A stretch of 64,000 nucleotides of DNA from Centrapalus pauciflorus. Taxonomy: Eukaryota > Streptophyta > Magnoliopsida > Asterales > Asteraceae. The position numbers and the translations under genes are program-made. The notes beneath the pieces were generated by a model. The model saw nothing but the letters and a program-made list of their open reading frames with translations. It had not been told where the DNA came from and did not search any database. Every line of letters starts with the position of its first letter. Within the stretch, counting starts at the first letter, position 1. Positions 46,069-57,327 of this stretch are shown here, piece by piece. The DNA lies in assembly GCA_020465985.1 (NCBI GenBank), contig JAANYP010009622.1, positions 1-64,000 of the forward strand, in the 5' to 3' direction.

Positions 46069-46092
46069 CTATCAAAGCAAGAGGGCGTCACA
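46069..46092 (+). repeat. 24-bp LTR tail closing Gypsy-E
   Basis: Identical to the last 24 bases of the Gypsy-E LTR (44003-44026). It marks the right end of the insertion and shows that the 3' LTR and most of pol were deleted from the right-hand unit. Confidence 0.85.
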
Positions 46093-46672
46093 AAAGAGGA
46101 AAGATGGACTCCAGTACCTGAGTCGTACGCTTAAGGTGTTTAATACATTGCCAGAGGTAGAAGTGAAGGAGTTGGCTTGGAAAGAATTGATCAATATCGG
46201 TTAGGACCCGTATGCTGAGGTTATAGCCAAGATAATTAGAAAAGAGGGCCGATCTGGAAAGTTCGAAAGACTGAAGCCGAGGATGGGAAAAAGAGTAGAG
46301 GATGAATCCTATATAGATCCTCATACGGGAAGGCATTGGGCCAGAATGGTTTACAAACTCGTCAAGTGTTTAATAAGGGTGCCTATGAAATCGATGCCAC
46401 AGAATATTTGAAGTAACATGAAATGGTGGTATGTCGATAATGAAACGGCTGAAGCAGTCATGGAAGATACCGAAGACAAAGTTATTTTGCGAGTGTATGA
46501 TCCATTACACCTTATAAATCTATCGAAGGACGACCTGAAGAAGCTGCATGATCAACCTATCTTCTTTCATGAAGGATGGAGGTCTGACGCCAGGAAGTAC
46601 CAGAAGGTAGTAAAAGTATGGATAGATGCAGGACTATATGCAGGTAGCAGTCTATATGGTTCTAGTACTTAA
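46093..46672 (+). pseudogene. SireA-3 env-like gene, C-terminal domain
   Basis: Resumes the env-like gene after Gypsy-E. Stops near 46121, 46203 and 46410 break the first part; 46418-46672 is open. It has the same conserved block as SireA-2 (VYDPLHLINLSKDDLKKLHD, FFHEGWRSDARKY). Confidence 0.85.
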
Positions 46673-46700
46673 TCAAAATGTAAATAGTTAGAAGCTATCG

Positions 46701-46713
46701 TCAAGGGGGAGTC
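46701..46713 (+). other. Polypurine tract of SireA-3
   Basis: TCAAGGGGGAGTC adjoining the 3' LTR. Confidence 0.88.
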
Positions 46714-47335
46714 TGTTGGTACACCTTGTGTGACGATAACAGTCTAAGTATAGTTGGCATTTTGTGTAAGTCAACTTACATAATATTGAATATTGACTAG
46801 TATTTGATATATGTGTTTATATGTGTTTGATATTGATTGAGTGTATGTTTTAACTTGGTGTAACGTATTACAAGAAGTTCAAACATAAAGTTCAAAGATA
46901 AATTCAAACATAAGTTAAAACATAAGTTCAAATAGAAGTTTGACATGTGAAATTCGAATTTATCACATAAGGTAGATTCGAATTTGTCAAGTGGACAAAT
47001 TCGAATGGGCATATTCGAATGGGCCTTGGGCCTGATTCGAATTTGTCCTAAGACAAACTCGAATTGGTCAGTATAATTAAGGATCAACTCGAATAATTAT
47101 CAGACTTTTGCAGAATTTCGGAGAGTAATTAAGCAAAGGTGATCTCGAGTTTACTGGTAATCAGAGAGTGTTTTCGAAGAGAATCATCGTGTAGGTACGT
47201 TCGTAGTCGTTCGTATAATGCCGTGGTAATCTCCGTGTTTCGTGCGTGTGATCTTACCGTCAAGCCGCTAGCGAGGATTCCGCACTCGTTGGACGGTGTC
47301 GCGTCTAGATAGATCCGTGAGTTCAGGACCTTACA
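46714..47335 (+). repeat. 3' LTR of SireA-3
   Basis: 622 bp, same termini as the 5' LTR, followed by the CTTGA duplication. Confidence 0.95.
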
Positions 47336-47340
47336 CTTGA
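47336..47340. other. Target site duplication of SireA-3, right copy
   Basis: CTTGA, identical to 28584-28588. Confidence 0.93.
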
Positions 47341-47642
47341 TAACCCTTTCGTAGACACTTCAATGGCGTAATGATGGAGATGACGCTTACTTTGGTGTTT
47401 GTTTTTTCGCCTTGGACGCCCAGGACCTTCTTATTGGCTAAGGGTACGCACACCATCTTCTTGTCGCTCACCATTTCCGCATGGTTTTTCGATAGCCAAT
47501 CCATGCCTATGACCACATCGAAACTTCCCAATTTGAAGGGCATCAAGTCTATCTCAAATAGTTAACCTACTAGTTTTAATGTGCATCCTCGAATTATGTT
47601 ATTTGTTTTAAGTGTCTTACCTTCAACAACCTCTATAGCATA
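47341..47642 (-). pseudogene. pol: Gypsy-D protease fragment
   Basis: The minus-strand frame carries the second half of a gypsy retroviral-type protease: IIRGCTLKLVG, a stop, then MPFKLGSFDVVIGMDWLSKN and VPLANKKVLGV. It joins upstream to the piece at 63749 (across SireB) and downstream to the RT at 28588 (across SireA-3). Confidence 0.88.
47638..47642. other. Target site duplication of SireB, left copy
   Basis: GCATA before the LTR; matching copy at 63749-63753. Confidence 0.93.
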
Positions 47643-47933
47643 TGTTAGAATATATTGTAATTGATAGAAGTCAAAGTATAGGGTTTGTTTTGTAATTCTT
47701 CCATAGTTGTGAAAAATATTTATATATATAGTAAGTTTGACTTTCAATGTATTACCTCTGACAATTTCACTTTTGGCAAATTACAATTTAGAGAAATGCG
47801 GTTACTGACAATTTGCAAGGTCATATCATTTTGTAATCGACATTTGAAATACAATCATTCGATTAGTTTTAATCTTTGTAATTGTTCTTATAATTGAATT
47901 GTTAATTGATTGATATAGAAACTGTAAATCACA
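47643..47933 (+). repeat. 5' LTR of SireB
   Basis: TGTTAGAATATATTG to AAATCACA. A TATATATATA run at 47721-47730 is a candidate promoter element. Confidence 0.95.
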
Positions 47934-47935
47934 AT

Positions 47936-47947
47936 TGGTATCAGAGC
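47936..47947 (+). other. Primer binding site of SireB
   Basis: TGGTATCAGAGC two bases after the LTR; initiator-Met tRNA type. Confidence 0.92.
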
Positions 47948-49183
47948 TTTAGGGGTGAAAATTTGATTCTGAGATTGAAAATTTTTATGAAATTGTTTAC
48001 TGTTCTTGAGCAATTTTTTTTGAAAAACCCTAAAATCACCAAGGGTTTTTAATCTGTTGATCAAATACTGTGAAAGTTGGATCAAAGGTATAGGATCAGT
48101 AGTCGATTCAATTGACTATAAACTTGAATTGATTCACAAAACACAGAAAAAGATCTAGGTATTTTTGTCAAATTTTGAAAAACACAAAGTCGACTACTGT
48201 TCTATTGAAAAAGTCTATTTTAGATCTAGTTTTGGACAAAAGTGTTTCACAAAAAGTGTTTGTAATGAAAATCCTCACCTTCGATTTCAATTTGAGTGAA
48301 AATGGGCAAATTTTTCGAGTTAAGTTGAATTTCAGACTTGAAAAATCTGAAAAATTAAGAAACTCGAAATACACATATCTTATGTGTCATTCGAGTTGAA
48401 TACTTGTGAAATTCGAGTTGACAATAGTGTCAATCGAGTTGACAAACAGAGTCAATCGAGTTGACAAACAGTGTCAATCGAGTTGACAAACAGTGTCAAT
48501 CGAGTTGACAAACAGTGTCTATCGAGTTGGATTTAAAGTGATTCGAGTTTACACAATTAATCAATCGAGTTGCAACCTTGTTGATTCGAGTTGAAGTGAT
48601 AAATCAATCGAGTTTACTGTCAAATTGAATTTGATTCAAGTTTATAAGTAAATTTGAAGTTCATTCGAGTTTATTAAAGTTTGAATTTAATTCGAGTTTC
48701 ACAAAAGACAAATTCGAGCTTTTCAAAGAAACAATTCGAGTTTCCCAAAAGACCAATTCGAGTTTCACATAAGAGTTGATCGAGTTTCACTATGAAACTC
48801 AAGTTTCTGAACATAATTCGAGTTTCACAAAGGCTATTTCGAGTTTCATACTAAACTCATTCGAGTTTCACTTAGCCTAATTCGAGTTTCACCATATATC
48901 ATTTGAGTATTAAAGAAAGCTTATTCGAGTTTCATAGAAGAGTAATTCGAGTTTCATACAAGCATTATTCGAGATTTTGCATTTTACAAAACAACAAGTC
49001 TATTCAGTGTTTGATTCAAGTTGATTATTGCTACTAACAAGTTAATGTGTTGTAGATTTCAGTTGATCATTTCAGTACTAATCTGTGTTTCAAAGTTTTG
49101 ATCAAATTTCAATAGTTTATCAACATTTTCAATCTCAATCAAAGTTCATCAGATCTTGGACAGTTTCCAAAATATCAGTCAAA
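47948..49183 (+). repeat. SireB leader with TCGAGTT array
   Basis: 1.2 kb untranslated leader. From 48380 to 48990 it holds some 30 units with the core TCGAGTT, first as a near-perfect 22-bp tandem (48428-48528, unit containing ATCGAGTTGACAAACAGTGT), then as ATTCGAGTTTCA-type units at irregular spacing. No conserved frame is seen. Confidence 0.85.
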
Positions 49184-51388
49184 ATGTCAAAGGACGCTCT
49201 AGCAATGGGATCAGAAACCAAACCCCCAATTCTATACAGGGGAGAATACGTTTAATGGAGGGAGAGGTTTCTAGAATTCATCAGCTTTCATGATCTATCA
49301 GAAGAGATGCTGAAATCCTTAACAGAAGGACCAGCCACATTTATGGAAACAATACCTGGAGTACCAGCCGGTAATCCCCCGATTCCACCAAGGACAGTCG
49401 AGGTTACCAACCTAACTGAGACTCAAATGAAGAGAAAACTAGGGGATAAAACTGCCAGGAAATTACTTCTGATATCCATCCCCAATGATATTTACACATG
49501 CCTCACAAACACAAAAACTGTCAAGTCAATATGGGATGAAGTGTGTAAACTGATGAGAGGATCTGACAGAGCTGCCACTAACAGGGCTAGAAACAGCCTA
49601 ATGACATTTGAAAATTTCAGAGTCCGTGAAGGAGAACTACTGGAAAACACTTACCTAAGGTTTGTGAGTTTGGTAAGTGAAATGAAACGAAATGGAGTGA
49701 CAAAGTCCAATCTGGACATAAATGTCAAGTTCCTAAACGTTCCGAATCCTGAATGGGAGAAATATGCTATGATTATCCAACAAACAAAGGATATTGAAGA
49801 AATGGATATTCGTATGATATTTGAGAACCTCAACAACTATCAAGAAGTTGTGTTGAGGAAATTATCAGGAAAGAAGAAAGCCGAGAAAGAAACAGCTGAT
49901 CCATTGGCTCTACTGGCAGAGAAAAAGTACAAATATAAAATGAAAAAGGAGAACAGAGCAGTAGTCAGCAGTACATCTTCCGAATCAGAATCCTCCGATT
50001 CATCCGCAGATTCAGAGATCGATGAAATGAAAAAGCAGATGGCACTGCTAACAAAAGCTTTTCAAAAGAAGTTCTACAGAAAGCCAACCAACAATAAGAT
50101 GCGCTACAAAACAGGCTCGAGGAAAATTGAGAAGAAGGACATATATGAAAAATCTGGAGAGAGCAGTGGAAGAAAGACTGACAAATATGAAAAATCAGAC
50201 AAGTCATCAAAGAAAGATTCAGAACAGAAATGTTATAACTGTGGAAAACCAGGTCATTATGCTCGAGAGTGTAGACTCCCAGTAGTCAAAAACTCAAACT
50301 ATTATACGAGAAAGGCTCTCTTAGCCAAAGAAAAAGAGTTTGGAAAAGCTCTTATGGCAGAGGATGACCACTGGTTGCAGTTATCTGAAGATGAAGATAT
50401 TCTGGATGAAGATGCTCATATTTGCCTGAAATCAGAGGTTCTCAATGAGTCAGAATTGAGTGAATCAGCTATGATAGCTGAGGATGAAGTATGGGTTGGT
50501 TTAACTGATGAAGAAGATGAAGAAAGACAAGATTCTGAGGAGGAAGAGACAGAAGAAGTTGCGTTGATGGCAACTGGAAAAAATGATGTAGAGGATAATG
50601 AAGATTCCGAGTCAGACAGATCAGATGGATCAGACAAACCAGAGGTACATTCTAACTCTGACTCTGATTTTGACGAATCTTGTGTGCTAGAAGAGAAGCT
50701 AACTCATATGGCCTTTATGCTTAAAAAGGTTAAAAAATCATTAAAGGCGGAAAAGAAAAATGCTCATTATTTGGAAAACAAACTTCGAAATGAACATAAT
50801 TTAGTTTTAGATTTTTCCAAAGATAAAGCATTAGCCTTACGAGCAGTTTCAGACTTACAAGATAAGGAGAGAGAACTACAAAGCAAAATACTTGATCTTA
50901 ATCAAAATATATCTGACTTACAAGAAAGACTGAGAATTGCAGAATTAGAAGCTTCAAACTTTTCTGTAAAATATCATGCTATTTTTGAAGAACGAACTAA
51001 ACTTTATGAGAAAATAAAGAAGATGGAAGATGAATTTATAAAAAGAGGGCAAACATATCAAAGCATTTATTTAAATCAACCAAAAGACACAGAATTTTAT
51101 AATTCTAAATCTGGAATTGGTTGGGAAAATCCAAAGTATCTGACAAAAGCAATTTCTAGTTCACCAACGTTATATGATGTCAGATACATGAACTTAGGAT
51201 TGAAAATGGCGTTTATGAAAGCATCTGATGAAGTAGAATCTAGTGAAGAAACAAAAAGATTACGATCAGACAAAATGCAAAATTCTGTTGATTATAACAG
51301 AATAAATGAAACAAATAATATTACTGATATTAAAGAAGAGTACATTCAAACATATTCTGAAAAGGATTTGTCTGAATTACCTACTTAA
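49184..51388 (+). pseudogene. gag: SireB gag (693 open codons after one early stop)
   Basis: The ATG at 49184 starts a frame with TAA at 49253, where a Gln before WRERF is likely; from 49307 it is open to 51388. The copia gag core includes LLISIPNDIYTCL and MTFENFRVREGE. A Lys/Ser/Glu-rich linker leads to the CCHC knuckle CYNCGKPGHYAREC (about residues 309-322 from 49307). Strongly acidic stretches and a coiled-coil region (about 460-580) follow. The frame ends at TAA, with gag-like sequence continuing beyond. Confidence 0.9.
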
Positions 51389-52131
51389 TCTCAAAAGTTA
51401 TATCTGCCATCTTCAATTCTAGAAAAGATAAATTCTGATCTAGAATTGATAATTAAAAATTTTGAGACAGAGAATAGAACTCTCAAGGCTGAACTAAAAA
51501 CTATGGAACAAAAGTTACAAAATCAGCCTAAAAACATAAAGTTGTCTGATCACAATCTTCAACTTCTCTAGATTCTATCAATTCAGAAAAGGAATTTGAT
51601 CTGTTTATGGACTCTGACTTTAATTCCTTAGAGGAAATGTTTGTTAAAATTGATAAACAATCAGATGATCATAAAAAACCTGTTAATATTCTGTAAAGAA
51701 TTTCTTCAGACTCAATAAACTCATCTGAAAATTCACCAATTTTACAACAAGAGAGGGAGAAAACAAAAGTTATTTTAACACTCCGAGCTATGAAAAAGGT
51801 GAATCATCTTTAACAAAGAACTCCAATGAACTCTACTGCTTGTAAACCTTTGATTATAAAATCTGATAAACTCGTCTGGCAACCAAAGAAAAAGGACCCA
51901 TATTCTAAACAGAAAAAGGTTCCACAGAAAATCATTTCAAAAAAAGTTCCATCACGAATTGTACAAAAGTGGATACCTAAACGAACTGTTCAAATGTGGG
52001 TACCTAAAACAACATCAACTGTTAAGCAGAAAGCCATATCTGTTGAAAAATCAAATAATACTTTGCATGATTTACCTAAAACAAATGTACCCAACTACAA
52101 GTGGGTCCTCATATGTTATTTCGTCTTATAG
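51389..52131 (+). pseudogene. gag: SireB gag C-terminal tail
   Basis: Continuation of gag broken by stops at 51386, near 51570, near 51695 and near 51811, with frame changes. From 51826 it is open and Lys-rich, with a repeated W-[IV]-P-K motif (KWIPKRTVQMWVPK). It ends at TAG (52129-52131), in frame with the protease that follows. Confidence 0.72.
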
Positions 52132-53888
52132 GTAAACCATGTTTGGTATCTTGACTCTGGATGTTCCAAGCATATGACCGGACAAAGAGACATACTCACG
52201 AACTTTGTAGAAAAGTTCTGTGGGACGGTCAGATTTGGAAATGATTAGTTTTGTCGATCAGAGGATACGAGAGTCTCACATATGACAAAATTACCATTCA
52301 AAAGGTTTTTCATGTTGATGGTCTTGGACATAATTTGTTTAGTATTGGGCAGCTGTGTGATAAAGGATTAGAAGTCAATCTCAAAGCCAATCGGTGCAGC
52401 ATCAGATCTGGAGAAGGTAAGGAAATATTGGCAGGAAACAGGAAAACTAATTTGTACTCCATTGATTTAGCCTCGATTAATCTGAAGAAAGATGTCTGCT
52501 TACTGTCAAAAGCTACATCTAAAACAACATGGCTATGGCATCGTCTCCTTTCACATCTAAACTTCAATGAATTAACCAACCTAGTGAAAGGAGGGTTAGT
52601 TAAAGGGCTGCCAACTCTCAAATTCCAAAAGGAGCAGTTGTGTGCCGCATGTGAAAAAGGAAAAATGACAAGAGCTTCACACAAATCCAAAACCATACAC
52701 TCATCCACGAGAGCACCGGAGTTACTACATATGGATTTGTGTGGACCAATGAGAGTACAAAGCATTAATAAGAAATGATATGTATTGGTGATAGTTGATG
52801 ACTATTCACGATACACATGAGTTTTCTTCCTAAGGTCCAAATCGGATGCAACCGAAACTATCATAGACTTCATCCAAAAAATACAAGTGAAGTTGCAACT
52901 CACAATTCAATCAATCCGCTCAGATAACGGAACAGAATTCAAGAACAAATCGCTTGACTCATTTTTGAATTCTGTAGGAATTACATATCAGTTTTCAGCT
53001 GCTCGAACTCCACAACAAAACGGTGTCGTTGAAAGAAGAAATCGGACACTAGTGGAATCAGCTAGGATGATGCTGGCATATGCAAATTTACCGTTATTCT
53101 TATGGACAGAAGCAGTTGCAACAACTTGTTTTACACAGAATCGTTCAATCATAAATAAGAGATTCGGAAAGACTCCTTATGAATTGATTAACAAACGAAT
53201 ACCTAATATTAAATTTTTCCATGTCTTTGGTTGCAGATGCTTTATTCTAAACGACAAAGAAAATCTTGGAAAGTTTAATCAAAAGGCAGATGAACGAATA
53301 TTCATCGGATATTCAAAGGAGTCGGTTGCCTTCCGTGTGTACAACAAGAGAACCAAGACAGTCAACGAGAGCGTGAACGTCAAATTTGATGAAGGAGTGG
53401 TAATGACTTCTGAACACACCAGTTCAGGACCCGAACCTAAAACGCAGACTTCATTGGAGTCATCTGAACAAAATGCTGAACACTCAGAATTACATAAGTT
53501 GATTGAGAATTTTTATGAAGACTATTTTGAAAAGCCCAAAACTAATGTTCAAAATTTGGTGCCTGACAGGATTACTGAAGATCCTGTCGTAGTCTCTGAT
53601 CTTTCTCATCAACAAGTTTCAGAAGAAACTGGAGAAGCCTCAATAAATGTGCAATTGACAACTGAGATTGCACAACCCATTGAACCTCCAAATTCTTCTG
53701 AAACCCCCTTAACTTCTGAACATTCAGAAGCTCTTAACTCAGATATCCCACCTACTACATTTGAAGTAACCCCCCGACCAACATATCTAGATCGTAATCC
53801 CAATCAAGACCAAATAGAACCGTTTCCACATACTTTTAAGTGGACAAGAAATCACCCAATAGAAAACATTAAGGGCCACCATAAATGA
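52132..53888 (+). pseudogene. pol: SireB pol, protease and integrase half
   Basis: The protease reads WYLDSGCSKHMTG just after the gag stop; a frameshift near 52242 follows. 52251-52778 holds the GAG-pre-integrase (WHRLLSHLNF and CAACEKGKM). TGA codons at 52776 and near 52818 each replace a Trp (TGG). The integrase continues with RSDNGTEF and NGVVERRN (52887-53888). The catalytic D and E residues are present. Confidence 0.9.
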
Positions 53889-55449
53889 GTGTCTATTTTC
53901 AAATTTTCTAAGTAAAATAGAGCCCAAGAATGTAAAAGAAGCACTTCTGGACGCTGATTGGATTGTGGTGATGCAAGAAGAACTGAATCAGTTCGAACGG
54001 TTAAAGGTCTAGAGACTTGTTGAGCGCCCTAAAGACAAATCTATTATAGGCACGAAATGGATCTTTAAAAACAAGAAGGACGAACATGGAGTAATCATTC
54101 GGAATAAAGCTCGTCTCGTTGCCAAAGGATACAACCAACAAGAAGGGATTGACTACGATGAAACGTTTGCACCAGTTGCACGAATCGAAGCGATTAGAAT
54201 GTTTTTAGCTTTTGCCGCTCATAAAAACTTTACAGTTTATCAAATGGATGTAAAAACTGCGTTTTTAAACGGGGAACTAACAGACGAAATATATACATAT
54301 CAGCCCGAAGGTTTTACTGATCCTTCGAAACCTGATCATGTATATATTTTAGATAAGTCACTGTATGGCCTTAAACAAGCACCGCATGCTTGGTATGATG
54401 AACTTTCAACATATCTGTTGAAATGTGGATTCAACAAAGGTACAGTTGACACAACCCTGTTTATAAAACGTCAAGGGCCGGATATCATAGTTATACAAAT
54501 ATATGTAGATGACATAATATTTGGGTCTACAAATCTGAAATTTTGTAAGAAATTCGCATTTTTAATGTCCCAAAAATTTGAAATGAGCATGATGGGAGAT
54601 ATAATTTCTTTCTTAGGATTACAAGTTAAACAACTAGCTGATGGAATTTTTATCAATCAGTCAAAATATATACAAGACATGTTAAAGAAATTTAACATGG
54701 GTAATAGTACTCCTATGAAAACTCCCATGGCTCCGGATTCAAAGTCAAAACTCGATGAGGACGTTTCGGGGAAACCTGTAGATGTAACTCACTATCGAGG
54801 TATAATTGGGTCATTGATGTACTTAACAGCTAGTAGACCGAATATTATGTTTGCTACATGTGTCTGTGCAAGATATCAGGCGAATCCTAAATAATCACAT
54901 TTAACAGTTGCGAAAGGAATTTTAAGATATCTCAAAGGAACTCCAAACCTTGGTTTGTGGTATCCTAGAGAATCTTCATTTAATCTAACTGCTTTTTCGG
55001 ACGCTGATTACGCAGGGGATAAGATGGACAGAAAAAGTACGTCTGGAGCAGTCCAGTTCTTAGGTGACAAACCCGTGTGCTGGTCATCCAAGAAACAACA
55101 TTGCGTCTCATTGTCTACTGCTGAAGCAGAATACGTTGCTGTATCTTCTTGCTATTCTCAAGTGTTGTGGATGAAGAGCCAACTACGCGATTACGGGTTT
55201 ACACCAAAGAAAATACCCATCTACTGTGATTCTCAGAGCGCAATAGCTATTGCATCAAATCCGGTGCAACATTCAAAAACAAAACACATTGACATTCGGT
55301 ACCATTTTATAAAAGATCATGTAGAAAATGGAAATATAGAATTATATTTTGTGCCTACTGAATATCAACTAGCTGATTTGTTTACCAAAGCGTTAGATGA
55401 AAAAAAGTTTAATTTTTTGGTATACAAATTAGGTATGTTAAATCGTTAA
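53889..55449 (+). pseudogene. pol: SireB pol, RT and RNase H half
   Basis: After a frameshift at 53888 and TAG near 54010, the RT is open from 54199 and carries MDVKTAFLNGEL and YVDD near 54503. TAA at 54892 interrupts it; RNase H (FSDADYAGDKMDRKS, AEAEYVAVSS, ADLFTKALDE) runs to the end at 55449. Active-site aspartates are conserved. Confidence 0.9.
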
Positions 55450-55584
55450 GATTTAATAATTCAGTAGTTTCAATTTATAATTTTAAATTTTCATTTTTTT
55501 ATTGATTTTCATCTGATGTTAAATTCTTGAATTTTAAAAAGTTAATATTTTTTGGAATTTAACAATATCTGGATTGTCATGTGC

Positions 55585-55720
55585 AGGGGGAGCAGAAAAT
55601 CAATTTATCTGGTTTTGAGAAAATCTGATACAATTTATCTGTTATTTTGTAGGGGGAGCTCAGCTGAGAAATACAATACATGTTTGAGGGGGAGCAACAT
55701 TCAGAAATTAAAGGGGGAGC
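55585..55720 (+). repeat. Four AGGGGGAGC tracts after SireB pol
   Basis: Tracts at 55585, 55651, 55687 and 55712, each AGGGGGAGC. They match the core of the true polypurine tract at 63446 but lie about 7.8 kb before the 3' LTR. Confidence 0.85.
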
Positions 55721-55934
55721 ATTTTTAATTTTTTTATGTCTATTTGAATTTTTTTATATTTTTTATTGATTTTTTTAAAAAAAAATTTTACTTTGTTTTT
55801 ATTTTTTTGTTTTGTTTGTTTTTTGTTTTGTTAAATTTTTTTTGAAAAGATAATAAGTGGGTTTTAATTTTTTTTGGAAGGTGGGCCGGTTAATATTTCA
55901 TCAAAACATGGGCCGGTTAAAATATTTCTCTCTC

Positions 55935-55941
55935 TATAAAT
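55935..55941 (+). promoter_or_regulatory. Putative internal TATA box (SireB)
   Basis: CTCTCTATAAATTTG, preceded by a CT-run and followed by a pyrimidine-rich stretch (CATCTTCTTCTCC) of the kind seen near plant start sites. Confidence 0.5.
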
Positions 55942-56075
55942 TTGAAATTCAAATTTCAAAATGACTTTTTCGGAAACCTGAATAGTCATCTTCTTCTCCA
56001 AAAATTTCTTCACCTTTATGAAACCTAAAACCCACACACATCTTCGAAAGACTCAAGCAAGAATTACAATATATT

Positions 56076-57319
56076 GTGAGTAAATCTGTATGTGTATTGT
56101 GTTTTTACATAGTATATTTCAATATCAGAATCTATCTGTGTATCTGTTCGTGTTTTCGTGTTTTGAGTATTAATGGTGATCTCCAATTTTTTATCATAAA
56201 ACTGAAATTAACTGTGTGGTATGCTTTATTATATGAATGTGAACATGAATATGTAATTTCATGGTTCCAATCCAACCACACAAACAGAACTTTGGATTTT
56301 GTTTTTCAAAAGTGTCAAGTTCAAGTTTTTCTGAAAATTGAATTTTAATGGCTTTAATGTTGTTATTAATCAAAATTCAGTAAAACAAAATTGTTTAAAA
56401 TTGATTTTCGAGGGGGATACAAGTCTTAAATCACTGAAAAACTACTTGAAATTCATTTTCGAATATTCAGTGTATAGTGGACTTGAAATAAATACACAAG
56501 GAACTTCTCGATTAAAGGGTATGTTCGAGAAACTCCAAGAGTTATTCGAGTTGTGTACTATGATACTCGAGAAAGACCAAGAGTCATTCGAGTTGAGTAC
56601 AATGTTAATCGAGAACCATCAAGAATAAATCGAGGTGACAGAAGTGTTGTTCGAGAAAATACATGTATGATTCGAGTTGTTTGAATTCAACATTTAGAAT
56701 ATTTTAGAACAAGTCCTGAGACTTATGGTTCATTCGAGTTGGTCATATGCTATATTCGAGAAAAGTCCTTATTCATTCGAGTTGGACTAATTGAACAATA
56801 GAGAACAATTAAGACATTCGAGAAACTTCATCTTATATTCGAGTTCACTTCATGTGTCATTCGAGTTGTTTTAAAGACATATTCGAGTTGCTTCATGTTC
56901 TGTTCGAGTTTATTCCAAGTTATATTCGAGACAGTCCCCCATTCATTCGAGTTGCTTTATAGACTTACTCGAGTTGGGTCATGTATTAATCGAGACTAAT
57001 AAAGAGTTAATCAAGATAGATGTAGTTTCATTCGAGTTTAAAAGAAAATTTTTCCTAAGAGTTGAATGTTTAATGTTTTAAGAAAAATGTCACATTTTTT
57101 CTAGAAATTGTTATAAATTTGTGTTTTTCTAACATTGGTCTCTGAACGATTGACTCTGGAATCCTGTCAATAATAGTTTATTATTGTCTGGAATCCCGAT
57201 GCCTTAAACTAAAAATCACAAGTTTTTATAATTTCTGATGAAATGTTACAGTTTTTCTACATTTGAAGGATTTTCATTTATTTACCTGTTATGACTAACA
57301 TGATTTTATTTGTTTACAG
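56076..57319 (+). promoter_or_regulatory. Putative intron before env-like gene (SireB)
   Basis: The 5' site ATT|GTGAGTAAA is strong. CTAAC is at 57295-57299 and TTTATTTGTTTACAG|G ends the interval 20 bases later, eight bases before the env-like ATG. An ATG at 56018 in the upstream exon would be in frame with the env-like ATG after splicing, adding 22 residues. Confidence 0.5.
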
Positions 57320-57327
57320 GTTTTCAA

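Larger units (their letters stand above)
39855..46092 (+). mobile_element. Gypsy-E, chromovirus-like, two partial units sharing one LTR
   Basis: Order is RT end, RNase H, integrase, chromodomain, LTR, PBS, gag, protease, LTR tail. The 3' half of one unit thus precedes the LTR and the 5' half of another follows it. The right unit jumps from the protease-RT linker to the last 24 bases of an LTR. Env-like sequence of SireA-3 flanks both sides, with about 850 bp missing on the left. The insertion point on the right is followed by AAAGA. Confidence 0.88.
28589..47335 (+). mobile_element. SireA-3, Sirevirus-like element with nested Gypsy-E
   Basis: Full-length copy with both LTRs, PBS, gag, pol, spacer, env-like gene and polypurine tract, inserted in Gypsy-D with a perfect 5-bp duplication. 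Its env-like gene is split by Gypsy-E (39855-46092), with about 850 bp of the gene lost. By eye the two LTRs differ by about 15 substitutions and two small indels, roughly 2-3%, yet the genes carry many lesions. Confidence 0.95.
55450..57327 (+). other. Pol-env spacer of SireB
   Basis: 1.9 kb, no conserved frame. In order: four GGGGGAGC tracts (55585-55720), T-rich stretch (55735-55850), TATA box (55935), candidate leader exon, putative intron (56076-57319) containing TCGAGTT units at 56510-57060, and the env-like start. Confidence 0.8.

Noticed and set aside
48428..48528. CRISPR-like repeat array in the SireB leader
   Set aside because: The 22-bp units are direct tandems without unique spacers, in a plant retrotransposon.
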